A DNA stretch of 64,000 nucleotides from Bog-473 sp963730395 (lineage in GTDB: Bacteria; Actinomycetota; Acidimicrobiia; Acidimicrobiales; RAAP-2): contig CAVSSK010000006.1 in the NCBI GenBank assembly GCA_963730395.1, forward strand, positions 310,001 through 374,000. Reading direction: 5' to 3'. Shown here in pieces: positions 1-9,900 of the stretch. Both the position numbers and the translations under genes were made by a program. The stretch's first letter is position 1; each line of letters opens with the position of its first letter. A model generated the notes under the pieces. It had not been told where the DNA came from and did no database searches. It worked only from the letters and a program-made list of their open reading frames with translations.

Positions 1-1
1 T

Positions 2-136
2 GCCCGAATGCTGTGTTTCCAGCCTTCTCACAGCTTTATCAAGGAGAAGGGCGGGCAGGCCCCAAAGGACAACACGCCCCCGCTCTCGGTTCAGAACGCC
101 GACGTCGCCGAGCTCTCGGTGTCGTCCTCCCGCTAG
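2..136 (+). CDS. C-terminal end of an unidentified protein (partial)
   Basis: About 44 codons of a plus-strand gene that begins left of the window, ending at TAG 134-136. The visible tail is hydrophilic (SHSFIKEKGGQAPKDN) and Ser-rich at the very end (ELSVSSSR). Its stop interlocks with the stop of a minus-strand frame in a shared CTAG, a common convergent arrangement that gives weak support to both frames. No family can be recognised from this piece. Confidence 0.3.
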   Translation, partial: ARMLCFQPSHSFIKEKGGQAPKDNTPPLSVQNADVAELSVSSSR

Positions 137-231
137 TGTTCAGCCGCCCGGAGCATCCCCTCGATGATCGCCTCCATGGCCTCGTCCTTGCGGTCTAGCG
201 GCGGGAGTGCCTCGGGGACTGTCCTCGTCAA
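133..231 (-). CDS. possible 32-residue protein downstream of the DUF2332 gene
   Basis: A short frame beginning at a TTG 19 bases after the DUF2332 stop and ending in EGMLRAAEH at a stop that overlaps the convergent plus-strand stop. Composition is protein-like (alternating acidic and hydrophobic residues, EAMEAIIEGML), but there is no clear ribosome binding site and no family match. It could equally be an open stretch in the 3' region of the operon. Confidence 0.18.
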   Translation of the reverse strand: MTRTVPEALPPLDRKDEAMEAIIEGMLRAAEH

Positions 232-250
232 CCCGATGCCGCTCTGCGGG

Positions 251-1375
251 TCACCTGGCAGGCCACCAGCGGATCCAGTACCCGTGGGGGTGGGTGTCGG
301 CCAGGCGGGACGGCTGAGCGTCGTCCGGGCCGCAGTGGACGAGAGCCGTCGCCAGATCGGGCCCCTCGCGTCGCAGGGGCGAGGGGGGCGTGGGCAGACC
401 GGGTGTCTCGAAGGGTGACTCGCAGTAGAGGTGGTGGACCGGTCGTTCCTCCCCGAGCGACCGGACCTCTTCGGCCAGGGTGCGCTGCTGTTCCGCGTCG
501 AGGTAGGCCGCGACCCAAGAGTGGAACACGACGAGTGGGCCATCGCCGGGGATGGTGGCGGCGATCCGGGGCAGGTCGGTCACCATGTCTCCCTGCTCGA
601 GCCGCGGCGGGCGCGCCGAGGCGCGCACGTTGGCCAACGCCGCGCGCAGGCGCCCGAAGCGGGGCAGGTTGTCGGGCCACTGACAGGCCAGCAGCCACCG
701 GGCGTCGTCGTCGGAGAAGGGGTCGATCGGAGAGAGGTCGAGACCGACGCGCTCCGCCACGACGGGCAGCCGGAGCTCGGGCAGGCTCTCGACGTCGTCG
801 CGGGCAGTGCACTCCAACACGACCGTTGCGTCGCGGGCGCCCGCAGCGATGGTCCGGTCTCCTCGAGCCGCCCGGTAGACGTAGGCGTAGTCGTCGAAGA
901 GCAGGTTGAGGCCGGCCGAGGTGCCGAGGTCGAGGAGGGACAGCGGCTCGTCCCGGCCGTAGCGAGCCGCGATGTGACACAGGCCTGGCAGCAGGGCGGT
1001 GCAGCGTCCGACCTCGTTGGTCTGGGTCGTCCGGGTGGCGATCAACGCCTCCAGCTCGGTGCGGTGCTCACCGCAGAAGTCGGCGAAGGAGGCGGCTGCG
1101 TCCCCGGACGGGTCGTAGGGGGTGCCGCGCACGTCGGCCACGGTGTCGTAGTGCGCGGCCAGTGGGTGCTCGACGCCCGAGAGGAGCAGGAAGTGCACGG
1201 CCGCCAGCAGCAAGAGCGGCCGGCGCTGGGGGAGTGGTGCGCCGTCGAGGAGGGAGAGCACCTCGTCGTCTTCGGCCACCGCCCGGCAGATGACGGGGTA
1301 GGTGGAGCCGCCGTCACGCTCGACCACCGCAGCGAAACCCCTGAAGTGGTCGGCCAGCGGCTGTTCGACGAGCAT
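251..1375 (-). CDS. DUF2332 family protein
   Basis: A 374-residue soluble protein of the DUF2332 family, seen in actinobacteria and without an established reaction. The segment SLLDLGTSAGLNLLFDDYAY (about residues 145-165) resembles the glycine-rich SAM-binding loop of class I methyltransferases. Further family-type features are LSPIDPFSDDDARWLLACQW and a C-terminal HPHGYWIRWW. It starts 3 bases after the sortase stop on the same strand, so the two are probably co-transcribed. The family call is from recognised motifs; a methyltransferase role is inference. Confidence 0.75.
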   Translation of the reverse strand: MLVEQPLADHFRGFAAVVERDGGSTYPVICRAVAEDDEVLSLLDGAPLPQRRPLLLLAAVHFLLLSGVEHPLAAHYDTVADVRGTPYDPSGDAAASFADFCGEHRTELEALIATRTTQTNEVGRCTALLPGLCHIAARYGRDEPLSLLDLGTSAGLNLLFDDYAYVYRAARGDRTIAAGARDATVVLECTARDDVESLPELRLPVVAERVGLDLSPIDPFSDDDARWLLACQWPDNLPRFGRLRAALANVRASARPPRLEQGDMVTDLPRIAATIPGDGPLVVFHSWVAAYLDAEQQRTLAEEVRSLGEERPVHHLYCESPFETPGLPTPPSPLRREGPDLATALVHCGPDDAQPSRLADTHPHGYWIRWWPAR

Positions 1376-1378
1376 TGG

Positions 1379-2293
1379 TCAGAAGCTGGCGGGGAGCAGC
1401 GGGCTGACCGCTCCGAAGAAGAACCAGAGCAGGACGAGCATTCCGGCCACTCCCACTCCGTAGATGACCCAGCGCCGGCTGCGGAAGCGGTAGGCGGCAT
1501 AGAGGATGCCCGCGCCGATCGCCACAGTCACCAACCCCCAGAACAGCGCATCGGTCAGCTGGACGCCGGAGCTCCCGGCCAGGCTCTCGCTCTTCGGGTC
1601 CGCATGGAGATGCGCGGTCGGCAGCCCCGAATTCGGGAAGAGCTGGGAGTGGGCCAACTTGCCCTGGACGACCAGGCGCGTCGAAGCGCTGAAGCGCGGA
1701 TTGCAGGTGGTGAGCGTGAGCTGGTCGGCGAAGACGTTCTGGATCACGCTGGTGTCGCTCGGCGACACGACGAACGATTTGGTCGCGTCGTAGACGAAGA
1801 TGCCCTGCAGGGTGGTGAGCACGATCGGATCGCCGACCTGCACGGAGTCGAGGTTGTAGAACGGGTGGCCGTAGGTCGTCCGGTGCCCGGCGACCGCGGC
1901 GTTGCCGCCCTGCCCGGGCAGCGGCGTCCCGGTGTAGTGACCCGGGCCCTTGCGCAGGTCGGGGGTGTTCGTGCCTTCGACGACGACCTGGTTGATGCCG
2001 ATGCGGGGGATCCGGATGTAGCCGATGGGGTCGCCCTCGGGCGGCGCGTTCGTGCGGGGCGCGGCCATCGGTGGGCCGGTGGGCAGCTTGTTCAGTGCGG
2101 CTTCTTCGGCCAGCGCGTGGCGGATGGCCTCGCTGTTGGTCTCCTGCTGGAGCTGGGTGCGTAGCCCGGCCTGGGTCCGGGACTCCTGAATGGAGGTGCC
2201 CCAGATCTGGTACGCCGTGAAGAGGAGCAGCACGACGCCGGCCCCGATCAGGACCCGCCCGCAGATGTCGAGAATCCGCCGAATTGGGGACAT
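1379..2293 (-). CDS. srtE: class E sortase
   Basis: Membrane-anchored transpeptidase that would attach sorted proteins to the cell wall. An N-terminal membrane segment (about residues 13-30) is followed by the sortase fold, with catalytic His in AGHRTTYG (about 136), catalytic Cys in TLTTCNPRF (about 196) and the downstream Arg in STRLVV. Two further C-terminal membrane helices (about 245-265 and 275-293) end in LLPASF. Length (304) fits actinobacterial class E enzymes with C-terminal membrane segments. It lies between an L,D-transpeptidase gene and the DUF2332 gene on the same strand, a cell-envelope context. No sorted substrate with an LAxTG-type motif was noticed in the window. Confidence 0.9.
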   Translation of the reverse strand: MSPIRRILDICGRVLIGAGVVLLLFTAYQIWGTSIQESRTQAGLRTQLQQETNSEAIRHALAEEAALNKLPTGPPMAAPRTNAPPEGDPIGYIRIPRIGINQVVVEGTNTPDLRKGPGHYTGTPLPGQGGNAAVAGHRTTYGHPFYNLDSVQVGDPIVLTTLQGIFVYDATKSFVVSPSDTSVIQNVFADQLTLTTCNPRFSASTRLVVQGKLAHSQLFPNSGLPTAHLHADPKSESLAGSSGVQLTDALFWGLVTVAIGAGILYAAYRFRSRRWVIYGVGVAGMLVLLWFFFGAVSPLLPASF

Positions 2294-2342
2294 CGAGGGG
2301 AGAGACTAGGGCGGCGGGGGACTCTGCCCGGTTCGCCCGGGC

Positions 2343-3470
2343 CTAGGCGTGGACCGTGACCAGGGTCCCGAGCGGTGTGAGCGGGAACACGACCTGCGCG
2401 TTGGGGATCGGCATCTCGACGCACCCGTCGCTCTGGGGGAAGCCGTACGACCCGCGGACGAATCCGTGCAGGGCGTCGCCACCGTGGAAGTAGCTCACCC
2501 ACGGGATGCCCGGGTCCGAGTAGTGGGAGCCGTCGGGGTTGGTCCCGCTCATCGTGGTCACCGTGTAGCGGGCGTAGACGGGCCAGGTGCCGTTCTCGGT
2601 CGTCGCTCCGGCGACCCCGGTGTTGACGGGGGTCGTGTAGACGGCGACGCCGTTCTTGTAGACGGTGGCCGACTCGGGGAGCGACTGGCTCACGGTCACG
2701 TAGTCCCAGGGCAGGGCGTCGCCGTGGCCGCTCTGGACGTCAGCGAGGAGGTCGGTCCACACCTGCGGGCCGGCGATGCCGTCGGTCTTCAGGCCGTTCT
2801 GGGACTCGAAGTTCATCACGGCGCCCTGCGTGATGACGTTGTTGGTGCCAGGCGTCCACAGCGTCAAGAGAGCGAGGGGCTGGTCGGCCCAGCGCCAGGT
2901 GAACGATCCCACCTGGTCGTTGCCCTCCTGCGTCGGCGACGTCAGAGGTGAGGCGGGCGTGAAGGTGAGGGGGAGGTAGCCCAGTTCGGCGAGCAGCTGC
3001 TGGAGGCGCAGGATGGAGCCGGGCGCCACGGTGAACTGCGACGTGAAGTTCTGGGCGAGGTGCTGGCCCTCGGAGCTGACCGCGCCGGCGGCCCCGCCCG
3101 GGACGGTGACCGTCTCGGTGGCGCCGGGTACGAGCGGACCGGTGGCCTGGAACTGGAGCAAGGACGGGGACAGCACGGCCCAGGAGCCCGCCACGGCCGG
3201 GGTGAGGGTCGGCATGGGACTGCCGGGGGCGAGGTCCGTCGAGAACTGCACCGAGATGGTGGACCCGGCGGCGACGCCGGTCCCGGTCGGGGTCACCGAG
3301 GTCACCGTGAGAGCGACCGGAGGGGCGGTGGGGGTGGCCGCCGCCTGGTTGGCGCGCCCGTTCTGAACGGCGACGAAGCTGCCGCCGGCGACCACGAGCA
3401 CGGCCACGCACACGGTGAGGATGACCCACAGGCGTGGGCCCCTCCGACTCCGGACGTGGTCTCCAGACAT
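2343..3470 (-). CDS. L,D-transpeptidase with Ig-like and peptidoglycan-binding-like regions
   Basis: Cell-wall cross-linking enzyme of the YkuD family. A signal anchor (about residues 13-35) is followed by a Thr/Pro-rich linker and a Big_5-like domain (about 50-145). Next comes a peptidoglycan-binding-like region (QQLLAELGYLPL, then MNFESQNGLKTDGIAGPQVW). The YkuD domain (about 247-375) carries the catalytic motif HGFVRGSYGFPQSDGCVEM, with Cys near residue 350. The gene lies 33 bases after glnD and about 50 bases before the sortase gene. Length and order match secreted actinobacterial L,D-transpeptidases. Confidence 0.9.
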   Translation of the reverse strand: MSGDHVRSRRGPRLWVILTVCVAVLVVAGGSFVAVQNGRANQAAATPTAPPVALTVTSVTPTGTGVAAGSTISVQFSTDLAPGSPMPTLTPAVAGSWAVLSPSLLQFQATGPLVPGATETVTVPGGAAGAVSSEGQHLAQNFTSQFTVAPGSILRLQQLLAELGYLPLTFTPASPLTSPTQEGNDQVGSFTWRWADQPLALLTLWTPGTNNVITQGAVMNFESQNGLKTDGIAGPQVWTDLLADVQSGHGDALPWDYVTVSQSLPESATVYKNGVAVYTTPVNTGVAGATTENGTWPVYARYTVTTMSGTNPDGSHYSDPGIPWVSYFHGGDALHGFVRGSYGFPQSDGCVEMPIPNAQVVFPLTPLGTLVTVHA

Positions 3471-3503
3471 GGCAGAGGGGATCCTACCGGGGTCTAGCAG
3501 GGC

Positions 3504-5858
3504 CTACAGACCGATTTCGGACCGAATTGCGTCGATAATGTCCGAAAGACGGCCCTCATCGGTCACCTTCGACCCGTCGGGCTCGCGGACGTAGAAGGCG
3601 TCGACCACGATTTCGCCCAGCGTGGAGACCCGGGCAGAGACCACGTCGAGGTTCGACTCGAAGAGGGCCCGCGTGATGCGGTGGAGCAGCCCGATCTCGT
3701 CGGGGGCGCGCACCTCCATGACGGTGGCCGTGTCTGACGCCTCGTTGTCGACGCTCACGTCGCTGCCCGGGAGGTGGGCGGCGGAGCTCCGACGGCGAGG
3801 GTAGACCCGCTCACGCTCGGAGAGGCGCTCGCCGATCGACATGCGGTCGGAGAGGACGGCGTCGAGGTCCTCCCGCAGCTTGGCGGTGTCGGGCCAGGTT
3901 CCGCGTGCGACCTCGACCGTGAACACTTCGACGGCCACGCCGTCCTCCCCGCTCACGTTGGCTGCCCGGACGTTCATGCCGTTCAGGGCGAGCGCACCCG
4001 CAACCGAGGAGAACAGGCCCCGCCGGTCCGGTGCCGCCACGATCACCTGCGGCGGTTGCAACAGGACCGACGGGAGTCCGGACTGGCCCACTTCCCCGAT
4101 GAGATCCTGGTGGGCGGCCAGGATGGGGTCGGGACCGGCCAGCGCGGTCTCACCCTGGAGCACACGGTCGGTGCGTCTCACGAGCTCGGCGACCAGCCCC
4201 GCCTTCCAGGGCCCCCAGGCCGAGGGACCGGTGGCCCGGCTGTCGGCCTCGGTCAGTGCGGCGAGCAGGTGCAGGGTCAAGCGGTCGCCGACGGCGCGGG
4301 CGACGCGGGCGATGGTGGTCGGGTCGTCCAGGTCGCGCCTGGTTGCGGCGTCGGGGAGCAACAGATGGTGGCGTACCAGGTCCACGAGCACCTCGACATC
4401 GGCCGAGGTGAAGCCCATACGCGTCGCGATGCGCTCGACGACATCGATGCCGACGGCAGTGTGGTCGCCGGGGAAGCCTTTGCCGATGTCGTGCAGCAGT
4501 GTGCCCACCAGCAGAAGGTCCGGCCGTTCGACCGTGTCGGTCAGCTCGGCGGCCAGCGCGACAGCCTCGAGGAGATGCCGGTCGACGGTGTAGGTGTGGT
4601 AGGCGTTGCGCTGCGGCTTGTTGCGGACGGCGGACCACTCGGGGATAAGCCGCACCAGCAGGCCGTGCTGGTCCAGGGACTCGATCTTGTCGACGGCGGG
4701 GCGGCCGAGGCCGAGCAACGCGACGAGCGCCGCCCGGGTCTCCGGCGTCCAGGGGTCACCGGGCGAGGGCATGCGGTCGGCCAGCCGGTGCAACGAGCCC
4801 TTGGCGATCGGCCGGTCGAGTGCCCCCGCAGTGGCGGCCAGCCGCAGGGGCAGCGACGCGTCATCGGAGACGGGCGCCAGCGGCGTGAGCGCGATCTCGC
4901 CGTCGACCTCGACCATGTCCGGTCCGAGATCCACCTCGGCGTGGCGCGGGCGAGCGTCGGGTGCGCCACGGCCGAAGCGACGCTTCGGTGGCGGGGTGGG
5001 ATCCCAGAGGCGTCGCCGCCGCCAGGCGTCGTCGCTCACCCAGGCTATCTGGCGGCCGGCCGTCGAGACGGCGAGCATCAGCTCGTCGGCGTCGGGGAAG
5101 CCGAGCGCCGCGGCCACGTGATCTTGGTCCTGCAGCAGGAGCTTGTCGTGCTCGCGCTGGGCCATGCGATGCAGCTCCACCCTCACGGTGGTGAGCAGTC
5201 CTGCCGCCTCGTCGAGCGAGGCGAGGTCGGCGTAGTCGGCCAGCAGCGGCGCGTAGGCGGAGATGGCGCGCAGCACGCTCACGTCGCGCAGGCCGCCGTG
5301 GCTCTCCTTGAGGTCGGGCTCGAGCAGGAACGCCACGTCGCCAGCGGTCTTGCGGCGCTCGGCCATCTGCACCTCGAGCACCGGCAGGTACTTGGTGCCG
5401 AGCCGTTCCCGCCACGCTGCTCGCGACTTCTCCAAGAGGGGCTCGGTCACCCTGGGCTCGCCCCACACGAGGCGTCCGTCGAGGAGGCCGAGCGCAACGC
5501 GCGCGTCCTCGGCCGCCGCGCTGAGCACCTCGGCGGGCCGGCGCACCGAGTGGTCGAGGTGCACGCCCTCGTCCCACACCGGGTACCAGATGCCGTCGGC
5601 CACGGCCCCGATGTCCCGGCGCCCGTCGTGGACGAGCACCACGTCGAGGTCGCTGAAGGGGCACAGTGACCGCCGCCCGTACCCTCCAACGGCGACCAGG
5701 GCCAGGTGCCGCTTGTTGTCGCCGGCCGCCCGATCGGCCAGCTCCGAGAGCCAGGCGTCGGCCTCGTCGGCGTAGCGCCGGCAGAATTCCACCCCCATCA
5801 GACCGGGCTCGGCCAGGAGCCGGTTGCGCCGTTCCCGCAGCGACGCTTCAGCGGCCAT
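3504..5858 (-). CDS. glnD: [protein-PII] uridylyltransferase / uridylyl-removing enzyme
   Basis: Nitrogen sensor that modifies PII signalling proteins according to glutamine level. The nucleotidyltransferase motif GGYGRRSLCPFSDLD lies at about residues 58-72, followed by the GlnE/GlnD-type segment LKESHGGLRDVSVLRAI. The HD domain motif LLHDIGKGFPGDHT is near 452. Two C-terminal ACT domains begin near 602 (APDRRGLFSSVAGAL) and 712 (APDEIGLLHRITRAL). At 784 residues it is a normal full-length protein. The ATG lies 23 bases from the divergent start of a small membrane protein. No amtB or glnB/glnK gene is adjacent, unlike the usual actinobacterial amtB-glnK-glnD order. A glnA gene lies 40 kb away in this window. 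Confidence 0.95.
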   Translation of the reverse strand: MAAEASLRERRNRLLAEPGLMGVEFCRRYADEADAWLSELADRAAGDNKRHLALVAVGGYGRRSLCPFSDLDVVLVHDGRRDIGAVADGIWYPVWDEGVHLDHSVRRPAEVLSAAAEDARVALGLLDGRLVWGEPRVTEPLLEKSRAAWRERLGTKYLPVLEVQMAERRKTAGDVAFLLEPDLKESHGGLRDVSVLRAISAYAPLLADYADLASLDEAAGLLTTVRVELHRMAQREHDKLLLQDQDHVAAALGFPDADELMLAVSTAGRQIAWVSDDAWRRRRLWDPTPPPKRRFGRGAPDARPRHAEVDLGPDMVEVDGEIALTPLAPVSDDASLPLRLAATAGALDRPIAKGSLHRLADRMPSPGDPWTPETRAALVALLGLGRPAVDKIESLDQHGLLVRLIPEWSAVRNKPQRNAYHTYTVDRHLLEAVALAAELTDTVERPDLLLVGTLLHDIGKGFPGDHTAVGIDVVERIATRMGFTSADVEVLVDLVRHHLLLPDAATRRDLDDPTTIARVARAVGDRLTLHLLAALTEADSRATGPSAWGPWKAGLVAELVRRTDRVLQGETALAGPDPILAAHQDLIGEVGQSGLPSVLLQPPQVIVAAPDRRGLFSSVAGALALNGMNVRAANVSGEDGVAVEVFTVEVARGTWPDTAKLREDLDAVLSDRMSIGERLSERERVYPRRRSSAAHLPGSDVSVDNEASDTATVMEVRAPDEIGLLHRITRALFESNLDVVSARVSTLGEIVVDAFYVREPDGSKVTDEGRLSDIIDAIRSEIGL

Positions 5859-5881
5859 GGCCGGAACGTAGCATTGGGCTC

Positions 5882-6091
5882 GTGACCAAAGACGTACGCA
5901 GCACGGAGGGCAAGAAGCCCGTCACCTTCTCGCACGCTGTCGCCATGACGGCGGTGGGCGTGGTCGGGGTGATCGTCGCCTTCTGGATCCTCGCCAGCCT
6001 GGCCGGCATCATCCTCTTCTTCGTGAAGATAGCGGTCATCATTGCCCTGATCGCTGGGGTGTTCTGGCTGGTCTCCCGCTTGAGGCACTAG
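5882..6091 (+). CDS. small two-helix membrane protein
   Basis: A 69-residue protein read from GTG 5882. It has a charged N-terminus (VTKDVRSTEGKKPVTF), two hydrophobic stretches (about residues 20-40 and 43-64) and a basic tail (SRLRH). It starts 23 bases from the divergent glnD start, so the two promoters must overlap or lie inside the coding regions. The longer open frame upstream runs antisense into glnD and is not supported. No named family. Confidence 0.7.
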   Translation: MTKDVRSTEGKKPVTFSHAVAMTAVGVVGVIVAFWILASLAGIILFFVKIAVIIALIAGVFWLVSRLRH

Positions 6092-6159
6092 GCCCGGTCA
6101 GGGACCATCAAGGGCGAGCCGCCGGCCGTTAGGCTGGCCGCCCGTTCGTGTTGGTGCGC

Positions 6160-6231
6160 GGCGGCGTGGCCGAGTGGTTTAGGCAGGGGCCTGCAAAGCC
6201 CCGTACGGCGGTTCGATTCCGCCCGCCGCCT
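6160..6231 (+). tRNA. tRNA-Cys (anticodon GCA)
   Basis: Full cloverleaf: acceptor stem GGCGGCG pairs with CGCCGCC, the anticodon stem GGGGC/GCCCC encloses loop CTGCAAA with anticodon GCA, and the T arm is GGCGG-TTCGATT-CCGCC. The discriminator base is T and CCA is not encoded. The 3' part, from the anticodon stem onward, is repeated exactly at 11915-11957, marking it as an integration target. Confidence 0.97.
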
Positions 6232-6232
6232 C
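6190..6232 (+). repeat. attL-like repeat inside tRNA-Cys
   Basis: 43 bases starting CCTGCAAAGCCCC and ending CCGCCGCCTC, identical to 11915-11957. It covers the anticodon loop to the 3' end of the tRNA, the classic attachment segment for tyrosine recombinases. Confidence 0.75.
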
Positions 6233-6318
6233 TTCTTGTTGGTGCAGGTGGGCGGTACTGCACATCATTTGCCCTGTGCCGAGTCCCCGGCCGGATACCG
6301 CGGATATACCGCGGCTCC

Positions 6319-6738
6319 TCACGGACGACGGGGGATCGGAGCGGACTCGTGCGCACTCCGAGCCGACTCGATCACGTCGTCGAGGTAGCTGGCGATCGCC
6401 TTGCTCCGCTCCGCCGTGGCGTGCTGGTAGCGCAGGGCGGCCACGGGCGACGAGTGGCCGATGGCCGCCATCAGCTCGCGCAGGGTCACGTTGGGGTTAC
6501 GGGCGATGACTGTCGCTGCGTGGTGACGGAGGTCGTGCGGACGGACGCCTTGCACGCCCACGGCGTCGCAGGCGTCTCTCCACGCCTGCGAGAGGTCGGC
6601 ACGGCGGAGGGGGAGGCCTGAGGGGCGGGTGAAGAGGGGAGCGTCGGGTCGGACCTCCACGTAGTCGGAGAGATGCTGCTGGAGGTCGGCCATGAGTGGG
6701 GCTTCCAGGCCGGCCGCCGGGCGTCCGGCCAACTCCAT
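6319..6738 (-). pseudogene. tyrosine recombinase (integrase), C-terminal remnant
   Basis: About 139 codons corresponding to the C-terminal catalytic half of a phage-type integrase: LFTRPSGLPLRRADLSQAW, then the active-site boxes VRPHDLRHHAAT (Arg, His), AAIGHSS (His) and AALRYQHAT (Tyr nucleophile), and a normal C-terminus. The N-terminal core-binding domain and the first catalytic Arg box are missing. Upstream of about LMADLQQHL the frame no longer looks like an integrase. It lies next to tRNA-Cys with its 3' end facing the tRNA, as expected for the enzyme that inserted this island. Confidence 0.8.
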
Positions 6739-6928
6739 TATGAGAATGTGGCGCGGCTCCCGCCGCAGCCCTCAAGGGTCCGCTGCGCCGGCCTCCGGCC
6801 GCCCTTGACCGCTGCTTGTCTCGGGTCGTGCCCTACGCCCCGTTAGAAGCAGGCACAACGGGGAAAGGGCCTTGGCGTCGTCCAGTGCGCGTTATGGGAC
6901 GCGTTCTGCTCCGGTTCGTGGGTTCGCC

Positions 6929-9900
6929 TCAGACCGCATCGAGGAGTGCTTCGGCGCGTTTGGTGAGTCCGGCGCACCCGTACTCGGCCGCGGTGGCAGC
7001 GGCTGTGGTGATGAGGTTTCGCGCGTTTTCGATGTCGCCCTCGCCGCGGCGGGCGAGGCAGAGGTCGGCGTGGTCGAGCTGACCTGTGGCGATCCAGAAC
7101 GGGGCTTGCAGCTTCGTGTGGATGTCATGCGCGGTCGCGAACCATTGTTCGGCTTGGTCGTAGTCGCCGAGCATGGTGGCGGCGCGTGCGAGCGGTCGCG
7201 CAACGGAACCACTGACGCTCGGGCCAGCGCCGATCACATGGGTGGCGAACGGGGTGAGCCGTTCGAGCAGGACGCGTGCGCTCTCCTCGTGTCGGGTGAG
7301 CGCAGCGGCCTCAACCAGAATGGTGAGCGCGGCAAGGTAGGTGGTGTCGTGCGGGAAGTCGAAGCCGTGGCGGGCTTCGTCGGCGAGCCGTTCGACCGCT
7401 TCGCCGGTACGGCCGACCTCGCACAGCAGGAGCACGACGATCGCCCGCAGCGCGGCGTGGGATGGGTTGTCGCGGGCGGCGTCGATGAACAGGTCGGCCA
7501 TTTCGTCGACCCGGCCTTGATGCTGTCGGATGCCGTACAGGATGCCGCCGAAGGCTGCGAAGGGCTTCGGGTCTTTCCCTGCGCTGATGCCGAGTTCGAG
7601 CGCGTGTTGGTTGGCTTGTTCGGCGTCGTCGGCGTGACCGGCGAGCAACAACCCACCGGTACGGGCGATGGCAACCATCCAGAGTTCGTTGGGCAGTCCG
7701 AGTTGGTCGGCGAGCGTTGCCATGTCGTCGATCGCGGTGCGTGCCCCGGCGAGGTCGGCGCGTTGGTATCGGGCCCAGATCAGCGGGAACCGAATGGTGC
7801 AGCGCAGATACGGGTCGCCGAGCCGGTCGGCGATCGCGACCGCCCGCTCGACATCCGCGATCGTCTGATCGCGATACTCCGGGGTCGCCAGGCTGAGGAA
7901 CGTCGTTCGTGAGGACCTCGACGAACGCGGTGTCGTCGCCCGCGAGCCGGGCCACATCGACGGCTTCGAGCGCGAGGTCGCGTCGCTCACGCCACTCCAA
8001 CCCTGCATCGTGCGCTTCGGAATAGGCGGCAAGCAGGCGCGCACGTGTTGCTGACTCGTCGGCGCCGATGGCGTCGAGCGCGGCACGCAGCACACGCTTG
8101 GCGGCATCAACACCGACCACTCCTCCAGCGAACGCGCTGAAGCCCAACGCCGCCTGCACCAGGGTGTCAGTGTCGCCGAGTTCCTCGGCAAGGCTGGCGG
8201 CCCGTGTGAGGGTGTCACGGTATTCGGGTTGCCCAGCTCGGCTCTGTTGGGTGCCGAGCGCGACCAGGAGCTGAGCGCGGCTGTGTTGGTCGGGCGGGGT
8301 CTGGCGGTCGAGCAGGTCGAGGGCTTGTTGGTACCAGCGGATGGCGTCGTCGGGTGCCGAGCGCGTCGCGGGCCGCGTCGCCAGCACGCCGGACGTAGCC
8401 GATGGCTTTATCGAGGTCCGCGGGCCGTGTGGCGGCAACCCAATGGTGTGCCAGCTCGGCCAGTGCCGCCGCGTCCTCACCGGTCTCTTGGGTTTCGAGC
8501 GTTTCGGCCACGCGTTGGTGGGCCCGGGCACGGCGGGTCGGGGACAACTCGTCGTAGAGGCTGTGTTGGATCAAGGCGTGCGCAAACCGGTACCGGTCCG
8601 CGGTGGCACTCTCGACGAGCACCGCCGCGCTCACGGCGGTGTCCATGAGGTCCAACAGCGGATCCTCGTCGACGTCGGTCAAGCGGGCGAGCAGGCTGAT
8701 GTCGAACTCGCGGCCGATCACTGCCGCCAAAGAGAGGACGCGCAGCGCTTCGGCGCCGAGGCGTTCCACGCGCCGCCCCACCACGTCGCGCACGCTCGAC
8801 GGAAGGCCTGATTTCATCGAGACCGTCGGCGACGGTCCAGCGGCCGTCGTCACCGAGCACGATCCCACCCGACTCGGCGAGGTGTCGAATCACCTCGCCG
8901 GTGAAGAAGGGGTTCCCGTCGGTCTCTCGCCGCAGCGCGTGCGCCAGCCCGACACCGGCGTCGTCAAGGTCATAGCCGGCTGAGGCGGACAACAACTCGA
9001 CGATTTCGACATCGTCGAGGCCGCCGAGCGCTATGCGGGTGACGTGCGCTTCGCGGTGCAGGTCGGCCAGCAGCTTGGTAAGCGCATCGCCGCGGGTCAG
9101 ATCCGTGTCGCGGTACGTGCAGGCGATGGTCAGGTCTGCTTCGGGGTCGTCGAGGCCATCACGTGGCGTAACAGTTGGAGGCTTGCGGTGTCGGCCCAGT
9201 GCAGATCGTCGAGCACCACCAGCACAGACGCCTGTTGGGATGCGGCCGCGAGGAACTCGCTGATGCCCTCCCACAACAACAACCGTTCCGTATCCGGATC
9301 CGCCACCCGGTCGGTATCGGATCTGAGGGCGGGCACCAAACGCCCCAGCGCGGTGCGTTGCGCGGCGGGCAGTCCGGCGACGAACTCGGGGTCACCGTCG
9401 CGGACCAGGGCTGAGACAACTTCGATCCAGGGCTGATACGAGATCCCGACGTCCTCATCGGCGTGGCCGAACAGCACGATCGACCCCTCGGCGTGTGCGC
9501 TCCGTGCGACTTGCGCGACCAGTGCGGTCTTGCCCATCCCGGCCTCACCGGCCACGAACACCGCCTGACACCGTTTGGTCGTGTGTGCTTGCTTGCGCGC
9601 TTCCTCCAACACGGCGAGCTCGCCGCCACGACCGAAGAATCCGAACAGCGCATCGGTCGCGGCACCCACGAGACGCCCGGGCAACGGTACGGACCCGGCG
9701 GTCTGCGCGGGCTCCCACAACACCTCGACCGCATCAACCGGTTCGGGAAGACCTTTCAGCTCCAGCGGCCCGATCTCGACGAACGTCTGCGTCGCGTGCC
9801 GGCCCACGATCAACCGCACCAGATCTCCGCCGCGAGAATCTGCCCGGCGCCGGCCGCTGCGCACAACCGGGCCGCCTCGACCACCGGATCACCGAAGAAG

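Noticed and set aside
431..2164. 577-codon plus-strand frame
   Set aside because: Antisense shadow of the DUF2332 and sortase genes; GC-rich DNA leaves such frames open.
3774..5669. 631-codon plus-strand frame
   Set aside because: Antisense to glnD, whose motifs are complete.
6129..6356. 75-codon minus frame with NRTAVRGFAG
   Set aside because: It is the reverse translation of tRNA-Cys, a frequent false protein; the same holds for the frame over 11900-11960.
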